64,000 nt of DNA, taken from the NCBI RefSeq assembly GCF_002259585.1, contig NZ_MWWS01000003.1:24308-88307 (forward strand), given 5' to 3'. The notes under the pieces were generated by a model, which worked only from the letters and a program-made list of their open reading frames with translations, was not told where the DNA came from and did not search any database. The DNA is from Bombiscardovia coagulans. GTDB taxonomy: Bacteria > Actinomycetota > Actinomycetes > Actinomycetales > Bifidobacteriaceae. This document shows positions 57,053-64,000 of the stretch, in pieces. The position numbers and the translations under genes were made by a program. Within the stretch, counting starts at the first letter, position 1; every line of letters begins with the position of its first letter.

Positions 57053-58645
57053 ATGCGGAAACCAGAGCTTACTGCAAGCAAGCAGACGCTCAGTAGAGAG
57101 GCATCGTTTCAGAATGGGAAGTTGACACGACCCGCACTAATCTCCCTCTCTGTACTCACTGCGATTACCTTCCTAGGTAATTTCACTCAGTTACAACTAG
57201 CGAGTGCTTTACCTACTATCGTTTCAGAATTCCACATTTCCCTAACAACCGGACAATGGCTCACTTCCATCTTCCAACTCGTCATGGGAGTTATGGTTCC
57301 ACTTACCGGCTTCCTCACTAAGCGCTTCTCCACCAGAGAAATAGTCATCACTTCGATGACAATTTTTACGATCGGCTCTGTACTCAGCTGGCAGTCTTCC
57401 TCGTTCTCTCTGGTTTTGCTGGGGCGTATGTTGGAAGCGATTGGCACCGGTGCCATGTGGCCAGTTCTACAAATCACTGTTTTCTCTATTTATCCTCTAG
57501 CTAAACGCGGTATGGCTATGGGAACTGTAGGTGTAGCCATGAGTGTAGCTCCAGCTATCGGTCCCACCTTCGGAGGCTGGCAAACTGATTCACATGGCTG
57601 GAGGTCCATCTTCCTCTCCTTAGCTATTCTCGGTGCCTTCGGTCTAATCGCAGCCACCGTACTTTTACGCAACTTCGGTGAAATCAACAAAACCATAAAG
57701 ACAGACTTCTTCTCTGTCGCTCTCTCAATTTTTGGCTTTGGCGGGCTTATGTTTGGTTTTACCAATATTGAAAACGTACCTGTCACTAGCCCTATGGTCT
57801 GGCTTCCCATGATTATCGGCCTAGTTGGCATTGTCTGGTTTGTGCTCCGTCAACTTCATAGGACCAATCCCCTACTCAATCTGCGAGTCCTTAAGGTTAA
57901 GAATTTTACTGTTGGCACAGTCATTGCTTCTCTATCCTTCTTTGCTTTTAGCTCTGTTACTGTGATTTTGCCACTATATATCCAGACTGATCGTGGTTTT
58001 TCAGCTACTATGTCCGGTCTCGTTATGCTGCCTGGAGCTATAGGGACTGCTATAGCCCAATTCTTCGGTGGACGTCTGCTTGACCGTATGGGAGCTCGTC
58101 CGGTCGCACTCACCGGCTGCACTATCCTCTTCATCGGCACTCTTGGAATGAGTATGATCGGTGCAACAACATGGATTGGCATGGTTTCTCTCCTCCAATT
58201 CGTGCGTCAGATTGGCATGGGATTCACTCTTATGCCTCTCACTACATGGTCCCTTAACAACCTCCCTTCTAAGGATTTGTCAGCAGGCTCAGCAGTAACT
58301 AACACGGCCAGACAGATCGCTGGCGCAATAGGTGCTCCTATTTTGGTGATTGCGATGGAAACCATTACTGAAATGCACCATCAGTCAGTTGGAGGCGGTG
58401 CCGCTACAGCAGCAGCTTCTAATATTTTCGGCGTGCAGTGGGCATTGCGAATTTCAGCTATTATCTGCTTTGCTATGCTCACCTTGGTTTACTTCGGAGT
58501 ACGAGGAGAGGATGCAGGTTCTGGCCGTGCTATGTCTCGCATGGTTTTGCGCCGTATGCACCTAGTTCATGTGCCCGCAACGGCAAGTGGTTGGCAATCT
58601 TCAGACTCCACTCACGAAGCCACGGTGAAAGAAAAATTACAATAG
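57053..58645 (+). CDS. DHA2-family MFS multidrug exporter (EmrB/QacA-like)
   Basis: 530 residues, about 14 TM helices. N-terminal A-L-P-T-I-V-S-E-F and Q-W-L-T-S-I-F-Q-L-V match the DHA2 motifs; G-F-L-T-K-R-F-S-T-R fits motif A and G-P-T-F-G-G motif C of antiporters. Expected to export drugs or other hydrophobic cations by proton antiport; the real substrate is unknown. GAGGAAG upstream of the ATG. No TetR-type regulator next to it. Confidence 0.9.
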   Translation: MRKPELTASKQTLSREASFQNGKLTRPALISLSVLTAITFLGNFTQLQLASALPTIVSEFHISLTTGQWLTSIFQLVMGVMVPLTGFLTKRFSTREIVITSMTIFTIGSVLSWQSSSFSLVLLGRMLEAIGTGAMWPVLQITVFSIYPLAKRGMAMGTVGVAMSVAPAIGPTFGGWQTDSHGWRSIFLSLAILGAFGLIAATVLLRNFGEINKTIKTDFFSVALSIFGFGGLMFGFTNIENVPVTSPMVWLPMIIGLVGIVWFVLRQLHRTNPLLNLRVLKVKNFTVGTVIASLSFFAFSSVTVILPLYIQTDRGFSATMSGLVMLPGAIGTAIAQFFGGRLLDRMGARPVALTGCTILFIGTLGMSMIGATTWIGMVSLLQFVRQIGMGFTLMPLTTWSLNNLPSKDLSAGSAVTNTARQIAGAIGAPILVIAMETITEMHHQSVGGGAATAAASNIFGVQWALRISAIICFAMLTLVYFGVRGEDAGSGRAMSRMVLRRMHLVHVPATASGWQSSDSTHEATVKEKLQ

Positions 58646-58692
58646 TTAACAGATTTCAACTGTTGGCATACGTATCTTTGCTGATTGCTGAA

Positions 58693-58730
58693 CAGCGGTA
58701 GGTACTACATATATACGTATGCTACCGCTG
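58693..58730. terminator. Terminator between convergent MFS and HNH genes
   Basis: CAGCGGTAG (58693-58701) pairs with CTACCGCTG (58722-58730), 9-bp stem with a 20-nt loop, in the gap between the + exporter gene and the minus nuclease gene. Confidence 0.6.
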
Positions 58731-58777
58731 GACCAAGTTTCCCGTTTATCCAGCAACTCACTACTTACATTCGGTGA

Positions 58778-59647
58778 TCATTTCTGTGGCAAAGCTTGGT
58801 TGGGACAACTGTGGAGTACACCAAGCATGGCATCCTTCTCTTGGCTGGTTACCGTCAACCCATATTTGGCTTTAACACCTATCTGCCGCGAGACATAGTC
58901 ACATCGGTAATCAGTTTTGGGCGGTAGCCAATATGCTGCCGAAGCTGCCCCCTTATCCTGATTAGTCTGCCCATCGACTGCCAACAAATTATAGGGATCA
59001 TTCCCTAATTGATACCGCTTGGACTGATTCCACTGACTAGCTCCAGAATTCCATGCATTCTCTAGGGCAACTACATGATCAATTTGCACTAAGGAACTCG
59101 TATTTGCCCCTCTTTGGAATCTGATAGTTTTACCAGTATAAGGGTCATGAAGAACTCCACTTTGAACCTTGCACCCACCAGATTTGGTATATCTGACGTC
59201 TTGCAGGTCTCGGGTAAGAACATCTTCTCGGACATTACAACCATTTCCATCATCATCAGTCTCTTTAAACCCGAACGAGTCCCGCTGGTAGCGCTGTTTA
59301 GGTTTGGAATGATCTACGACGCTCAACTGATTCAGAGTTCGGGCTGCGTCACCAGACGCTGTTCTCATACCAGTCATCCGCGAAATTCTAGGATTTACCC
59401 TTGGCAGAATAATACCGATAGTGATCCCTACTACTACAGCAATGACTAACAGGATAAGTAGGCGCTCAGTCAAACTGGATGACCTAAAATGGGCTGACGG
59501 TACCGGCTGCACCCGTTGGTTTGCGTTCATCATGGGCTTAGGATCACTGTGAAGTTGACGGCCGCTGGAAGATGTTCCATCAGAAGAATGAACGCGTCCA
59601 TTCACTCCGGTTTGCTTTGGATCGCTCACTGGGTCACTACTCTTCAT
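58778..59647 (-). CDS. Membrane-anchored HNH nuclease, DUF1524 type
   Basis: 289 residues. A hydrophilic N-terminus, one TM helix (about 62-82), then a domain with R-E-D-V-L-T-R-D-L and the HNH core: I-D-H-V-V-A-L-E-N-A-W, N-D-P-Y-N-L-L-A-V-D, N-x-x-K-G as N-Q-D-K-G. These are the DUF1524/GmrSD-C-like nucleases, common as secreted or surface DNases in actinobacteria. Topology puts the nuclease outside the cell, suggesting DNA scavenging or a role in DNA uptake (inference). Confidence 0.85.
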   Translation of the reverse strand: MKSSDPVSDPKQTGVNGRVHSSDGTSSSGRQLHSDPKPMMNANQRVQPVPSAHFRSSSLTERLLILLVIAVVVGITIGIILPRVNPRISRMTGMRTASGDAARTLNQLSVVDHSKPKQRYQRDSFGFKETDDDGNGCNVREDVLTRDLQDVRYTKSGGCKVQSGVLHDPYTGKTIRFQRGANTSSLVQIDHVVALENAWNSGASQWNQSKRYQLGNDPYNLLAVDGQTNQDKGAASAAYWLPPKTDYRCDYVSRQIGVKAKYGLTVTSQEKDAMLGVLHSCPNQALPQK

Positions 59648-59719
59648 CGAACTCTAGTGGTCCAGAACTGAATGGAATAGACATCATCTAACAATCCTCC
59701 TTTTGCAAATTACTCAGTA

Positions 59720-60568
59720 TCAGGCATAGGTGAACGTCAGTGGATCGTGACCGGCACGATTTGGGCTGTCTAAAGCATCAACCTGAGCCATCTCGTTGTC
59801 TGAAAGACTGAACGAAAAGACATCTATATTCTCCTTTTGCCTGAAGCGGTGCACTGACTTAGGAATGACGATCATTCCATGCTGAATATGCCAGCGCAAA
59901 ATCACTTGTGCTGGAGTTACAGCATGCGTTTGAGCGATTCGCTCAATGAGACCATTTCCAGCTTGCAAGTCAGCTCCTCTGGCAAGTGGAGAATATGATT
60001 CAATGGCAATCCCATGCTGTCTACAAAACGCGACTGTCTCTCGCTGCTGCCAGCTAGGGTGCAGTTCTATCTGATTGACCAACGGGTACTCACCAGTTTG
60101 CTGGCACAAACGCTCCATGTGCTCAGGCAAAAAATTACACACACCTAGGCAACGAACCCTGCCTTCGGCACGCAGGCGTTGAAAAGCTTTCCAAGTTTGA
60201 TCACTGCGCCAGTCAAAGGGTGTAGGCCAGTGAATCATATACATATCTATGTAGTCTGTTCGTAAAAGGGCGATCTGACGGTCGAAGGCACGCAAAGTTG
60301 GATCATACCCTTGTTCAGAATCCTTAAGTTTAGTTGTCAACCATAGCTGTTGCCGCTGCTTTCCGTCAGCGTAACCAGCTGCCATCAACCCTTGCCCTAC
60401 ACCTGCTTCATTATCATACCCAGCAGCAGTATCGATATGCCTATACCCCACATCCAGAGCAGACTGAACTACCGATGATGTTTGACTGTCCGGTACTCTC
60501 AAAACGCCAATACCTACTTGGGGAATCTGAGAACCATCGCCCAATGTAACTGTCGGTATCACTTCCAT
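59720..60568 (-). CDS. Aldo/keto reductase
   Basis: 282 residues, TIM barrel. Catalytic residues: Asp and Tyr in D-T-A-A-G-Y-D-N-E, Lys in T-T-K-L-K and His in M-I-H-W-P. NADPH-binding end I-P-K-S-V. Similar to 2,5-diketo-gluconate reductase-type enzymes; the natural substrate is not known. An AGGAG lies about 10 bases before the ATG. Confidence 0.92.
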   Translation of the reverse strand: MEVIPTVTLGDGSQIPQVGIGVLRVPDSQTSSVVQSALDVGYRHIDTAAGYDNEAGVGQGLMAAGYADGKQRQQLWLTTKLKDSEQGYDPTLRAFDRQIALLRTDYIDMYMIHWPTPFDWRSDQTWKAFQRLRAEGRVRCLGVCNFLPEHMERLCQQTGEYPLVNQIELHPSWQQRETVAFCRQHGIAIESYSPLARGADLQAGNGLIERIAQTHAVTPAQVILRWHIQHGMIVIPKSVHRFRQKENIDVFSFSLSDNEMAQVDALDSPNRAGHDPLTFTYA

Positions 60569-60701
60569 TTGACTGCCAGCTCCTGTCCTTCAGATTTGCA
60601 TACTTTTTGCAGTATGAACCACTGTAGTCGCAGAATACAACGACAGGGCCACTCTCCTCCTCATTGTGGTCAACTGTTCACGACCAGTAAAGACAGTAAA
60701 A

Positions 60702-60732
60702 GGTCAGCAGCTACAGTAAGCAACTGCTGACC
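60702..60732 (-). terminator. Terminator of the ara operon
   Basis: GGTCAGCAG (60702-60710) pairs with CTGCTGACC (60724-60732), 9-bp stem with a 13-nt loop; on the minus strand it is followed by TTTTAC. It lies about 25 bp past the araA stop. Confidence 0.8.
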
Positions 60733-60755
60733 CGAACGTTAGGAAAACTACCCTA

Positions 60756-62267
60756 TCAGTGCTGATTTTCCAATCGATGGTAGATTTCTTCCATCATCAA
60801 ATCTTTCTCAAAACGTTCTGGAGTTGTATGCTCATCAATAGTAGCCAATTCAACTCCTGCGATCCTTGCGAAATCTTCCCAAGCTTCACGACCGACGGAT
60901 GTAGTCATGCAAGTATGGTGGGCAGCCCCTGAGCGCAGCCAGCACTCGGCCGACACCTTGAGACTTGGCTGTGGTTTCCACAGTGCGCGTGCGGTAGGAA
61001 GTACCCTGAGCGAGCCATCCGGAGGCACCACATCAGCCACATTCATGACTAAACGGAAACGCTCACGCATATCTGCCATAGATATCACCACCGCATCCTT
61101 GTGAGGCGCAACGGTGAAAACAAGACGCACGGGGTCTGCTTTGTTACCAATACCTAGAGGATGAATTTCCAATCTAGGCTTATTGATCGATCCTACAGAC
61201 GGGGAAACTTCAAGCATATGAGAACCAAGTATTGCCTCATGCCCCGGCACGAAGTTGTAAGAGTAGTCTTCCATCAGGGAAGCGCCACCCTCAAGACCAG
61301 CGCCCATGACCGCACCGATACGCACCAGCATGGAGGTCTTCCAGTCTCCTTCGGCTGAGAATCCGAAACCATGCTCGGAAGGCAAGCGCTGCGCTCCTAC
61401 CCCAGGCAGCTGACTTAAGGATCCCAGGTCTTCGAAATTATCAACTGCAGCCGTTGCTCCATAGTCATTCATCATGTTCACCAGGCCAGCTTCTTCCTTG
61501 GCGGCGGTATACAGCGAATCATAACGAGCATCTAGCAGCTCAGGTGCCAGGTCGTATTGAGACTTGTAGTCTTCAATGAGCATCTTAACCTGATCATCTT
61601 TGACTTTATCGACATAGGAAACTAGTTCATTAACAGACCATGTGTTAACTTGGGTCCCGAAAACTCGCTCAGCTTCGGTCTTGTCACCCTCAGTAACAGC
61701 AACATTACGCATGTTGTCACCCCAGCGCATGACCCGCATGTTCTGAGCAGCATCCCAACCAACACAAGCCCTAGCCCAAATGCCAATTTGCTCAGCCACT
61801 TGTGGATCTGTATAGTGACCGACGACGATTTTACGGGCAATGCCCAAGCGGCTCAGAATATATCCAAATTCACGATCACCATGAGCAGCCTGGTTGAGGT
61901 TCATAAAGTCCATGTCAATCGTGTCCCATGGAATCTCAAAGTGATGCTGAGTATTCAGCTGGAGCAGGGGCTTAGTCAATACTTCAAGTCCACGAATCCA
62001 CATTTTTGCTGGCGAAAAAGTGTGCATCCATGCCACAACGCCGATACATGCTGGATTCGAGGAAGCCTTAGTCATAAACTGCTTGATAGCGTCAGAAGAT
62101 TTTAAGGTTGGTTTGAGAATAAGCTTCACAGGGATTTTACCTGTTTTGTTGAGTTCATCCACAATTTCTGTAGACTGCACTGCCACCTGGCGAAGGGTAT
62201 CCTCACCATAAAGGTCCTGCGAACCCACACCGAACCATATTTCCTTACCTTCAAATGGATTTTCCAT
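60756..62267 (-). CDS. araA: L-arabinose isomerase
   Basis: 503 residues, the usual length. Converts L-arabinose to L-ribulose. Opening G-K-E-I-W-F-G-V-G-S-Q-D-L-Y-G, the metal-site region around E-D and H-M-L-E-V-S-P and the late H-H-T-C are characteristic. Last gene of araBDA, 87 bp after araD. Confidence 0.96.
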   Translation of the reverse strand: MENPFEGKEIWFGVGSQDLYGEDTLRQVAVQSTEIVDELNKTGKIPVKLILKPTLKSSDAIKQFMTKASSNPACIGVVAWMHTFSPAKMWIRGLEVLTKPLLQLNTQHHFEIPWDTIDMDFMNLNQAAHGDREFGYILSRLGIARKIVVGHYTDPQVAEQIGIWARACVGWDAAQNMRVMRWGDNMRNVAVTEGDKTEAERVFGTQVNTWSVNELVSYVDKVKDDQVKMLIEDYKSQYDLAPELLDARYDSLYTAAKEEAGLVNMMNDYGATAAVDNFEDLGSLSQLPGVGAQRLPSEHGFGFSAEGDWKTSMLVRIGAVMGAGLEGGASLMEDYSYNFVPGHEAILGSHMLEVSPSVGSINKPRLEIHPLGIGNKADPVRLVFTVAPHKDAVVISMADMRERFRLVMNVADVVPPDGSLRVLPTARALWKPQPSLKVSAECWLRSGAAHHTCMTTSVGREAWEDFARIAGVELATIDEHTTPERFEKDLMMEEIYHRLENQH

Positions 62268-62354
62268 CGTTCTACTTTCTCATCATGCCTCTTGAACTCG
62301 TGATCGAGAAGCAAATTACCAGACTTTACTTATTTCCTAAAGATGCATTAGCAA

Positions 62355-63047
62355 TCAGTGCTGCCCATAGACGTTCTGATAGCGCTCATTCAGTTTGGCG
62401 ATATCCGCAGGGTCAATCTCAATGATGTCCCCAAGTTGAGCCGCAACCCACATAGTATGTGCGACTTCTTCAGTCATAGCTGCAGCTTTCACTGCACTTT
62501 CAGCATCCTTGCCAATGGTGAAGGGGCCATGATTTTGCATGAGTACAGCCGGAGAGTGGGGATACTGTTCTAATGTCTCAACTACTCCCTTACCAATCTC
62601 TTCAGAACCGATAAGACGGAAAGGTCCGACAGGCACAGGCCCACCAAATTCATCACCCATCATAGTCAAACCACAGGGAATATTCTTACCTGTAGCAGCC
62701 CAAGCTGTCGCGTAAGTAGAGTGCGTGTGAACCACCCCATAGACTTCGGGCATGTGTCGATAAATGTATGCGTGAGAAGCTGTATCCGAACTCGGAGATT
62801 CAGCACCATCTATGACATTACCTTCTAAATCAGTAACCACCATGGACTGCGGTGTCAAAAATTCGTAACGAACACCAGAAGGTTTAATCACCATCAAATC
62901 AGCAGTTCGCAAGCGCTGAGAGACATTGCCTGCGGTCCATACTACCAAATTCCATGTGATCAACTGCTGGTGGAGGGTAGCTACCTGCTCACGTACCTGT
63001 TGGACCTCAGCACGTACCTGTGCTGGATAATCTTGTAAAGTGACCAT
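62355..63047 (-). CDS. araD: L-ribulose-5-phosphate 4-epimerase
   Basis: 230 residues from ATG 63047, which has AGGAG at good spacing; the open frame reaches 51 bp further, but the family length (about 231) fits the internal ATG. Zinc-binding His residues are in V-V-H-T-H-S and the later N-H-G-P; S-G-N/G-N-V-S and K-P-S-G are the phosphate-side motifs. Makes D-xylulose-5-phosphate, which feeds the phosphoketolase pathway of bifidobacteria. Confidence 0.95.
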   Translation of the reverse strand: MVTLQDYPAQVRAEVQQVREQVATLHQQLITWNLVVWTAGNVSQRLRTADLMVIKPSGVRYEFLTPQSMVVTDLEGNVIDGAESPSSDTASHAYIYRHMPEVYGVVHTHSTYATAWAATGKNIPCGLTMMGDEFGGPVPVGPFRLIGSEEIGKGVVETLEQYPHSPAVLMQNHGPFTIGKDAESAVKAAAMTEEVAHTMWVAAQLGDIIEIDPADIAKLNERYQNVYGQH

Positions 63048-63117
63048 TACATCTCCTATTCTGTCTGTATGTTGTTGCTGATACTCTGTGGTACACACCT
63101 CAGGGAAGCCGACGCGG

Positions 63118-64000
63118 TTATGACTCTAGAGGAATGCTCTTTATCGCAGCTTTTTCAATAGGAAGTCCCTGTTCGAATCGAGCAAAGAACTTCTCAAAGC
63201 CTTTTACATCGCTAGGATCTGCCTGCTCGGTGGTAGACTGCACATCTGCAAAGACCCTGGAATCCAAATAATCTGCCAGATCACTGTCAGTGTGATGTAA
63301 GTAATCAGCTAAGACAGCCATGCCCCAAGCACCGCCTTCTGCGGCTGTTGCCATGACCTTGATTGGAGCATTGAAAGCGGCTGCTAGTATCTTTTGCGCC
63401 ACTTGTGGGGTTGCAAAAATACCACCATGCCCTACCAGCGAATCAACTTGAACACCCTCCTGCTTCGTCATAACATCCATGCCAATTTTGACCGGAGAAA
63501 AGGCAGAGAATAGCTGAGCCCGCATAAAGTTAGCCAAACTCATCTTGCTTTCTGGCCCCCGAGCAAAAACTGGACGACCTTCGTCTAAACCAGCAAGGAA
63601 TTCCCCAGAATAGAAGCAATAATTCACCAAACCGCCAGCATCGGGATCACCTTCCAAAGCTGCCCGGAAGAGGTGAGCATATAGTTCATCGGTTGACAGC
63701 GTGGCACCAGTTATCTGAGCGAAGTCTGCAAAAACCTTGACCCAAGCGTTCAAGTCCGAGGTGAAGTTGTTGGCATGACTCATACCTGCTGGATCTCCCG
63801 CAGGTGTATTCACAGGATCGACTTCGGGATGCAATGCATCCATACGGTGTTCAAGAACCACCATAGAGAAAATTGATGTTCCCGCAGATACATTGCCTGT
63901 ACGCGGACGGACAGCATTTGTTGCTACCATTCCAGTACCTGCGTCACCTTCTGGTGGAGCCAGTGGTATGCCGGCCTGAAGGGTACCTGTAGGATCCAAC
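63118..64000 (-). CDS. araB: L-ribulokinase, N-terminal part outside window
   Basis: The last 293 codons of a FGGY-family sugar kinase; the start lies beyond base 64000. Seen: G-N-V-S-A-G-T-S-I-F-S-M-V and the C-terminal G-G-I-F-A-T-P...A-E-G-G-A-W-G-M-A, typical of ribulokinases of the araB type. Phosphorylates L-ribulose. First seen gene of araBDA, 70 bp before araD. Confidence 0.93.
   Translation of the reverse strand, partial: LDPTGTLQAGIPLAPPEGDAGTGMVATNAVRPRTGNVSAGTSIFSMVVLEHRMDALHPEVDPVNTPAGDPAGMSHANNFTSDLNAWVKVFADFAQITGATLSTDELYAHLFRAALEGDPDAGGLVNYCFYSGEFLAGLDEGRPVFARGPESKMSLANFMRAQLFSAFSPVKIGMDVMTKQEGVQVDSLVGHGGIFATPQVAQKILAAAFNAPIKVMATAAEGGAWGMAVLADYLHHTDSDLADYLDSRVFADVQSTTEQADPSDVKGFEKFFARFEQGLPIEKAAIKSIPLES

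Overview
The window is a chromosomal segment from a Gram-positive actinobacterium, most likely a member of the Bifidobacteriaceae with roughly balanced base composition. The evidence is the actinobacterial form of several genes: rpoB/rpoC with actinobacterial sequence, an AdnA/AdnB-type helicase-nuclease pair instead of RecBCD, a polyprenol-phosphate mannosyltransferase, a G5/transglycosylase-like wall protein, and GalT of the high-GC Gram-positive type. The genus cannot be fixed from sequence reading alone. No tRNA, rRNA, CRISPR array, insertion sequence or prophage was recognised.

Layout. 1-3.1 kb: 3' part of a sortase-anchored RCC1-repeat surface protein, then about 800 bp with no convincing gene. 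3.1-17.7 kb: a lipase-like hydrolase on + meets, through a perfect 22-bp hairpin, a long minus-strand run read as tyrosine phosphatase, adnA, adnB, GNAT acetyltransferase, MFS exporter and RNase J. 18-19 kb: a soluble Ser/Thr kinase diverging from the phosphatase. 19.3-29 kb: mutY, a membrane-anchored protein of unknown function, rpoB and rpoC on minus, with trmL diverging from mutY. 29.7-33.2 kb: a deoR-galT-galK Leloir operon. 33.4-48.9 kb: a long minus-strand stretch holding a dolichol-phosphate-mannose-type synthase, a class A penicillin-binding protein, a Crp-family regulator, a lipoate ligase with swapped domains, a TM2 protein, a prolyl oligopeptidase, an APP1-domain phosphatase, GcvH, an L,D-transpeptidase, NudC, an alpha/beta hydrolase and a degenerate Nudix protein. 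49-50.8 kb: trxA behind a sigma-R/SigH-like promoter, and a G5/transglycosylase-like protein behind a structured leader. 51-52.4 kb: an NCS2 purine permease. 52.7-56.7 kb: pstSCAB. 57-60.6 kb: a DHA2 drug exporter, a membrane-anchored HNH nuclease and an aldo/keto reductase. 60.8-64 kb: the araBDA operon, with araB cut by the window edge.

How the genes work together. Sugar use is represented by the Leloir genes and the arabinose operon, phosphate uptake by PstSCAB, cell-envelope building by the PBP, L,D-transpeptidase, mannosyltransferase and G5 protein, and DNA maintenance by MutY and AdnAB. The most interesting points for follow-up are the nested, switch-like leader before the G5 gene, the SigH-like promoter of trxA, the domain-swapped lipoate ligase close to a GcvH with no glycine-cleavage partners in view, the Asn in place of the usual His in the rifampicin region of RpoB, and the 5-residue-periodic acidic tail of RpoC.
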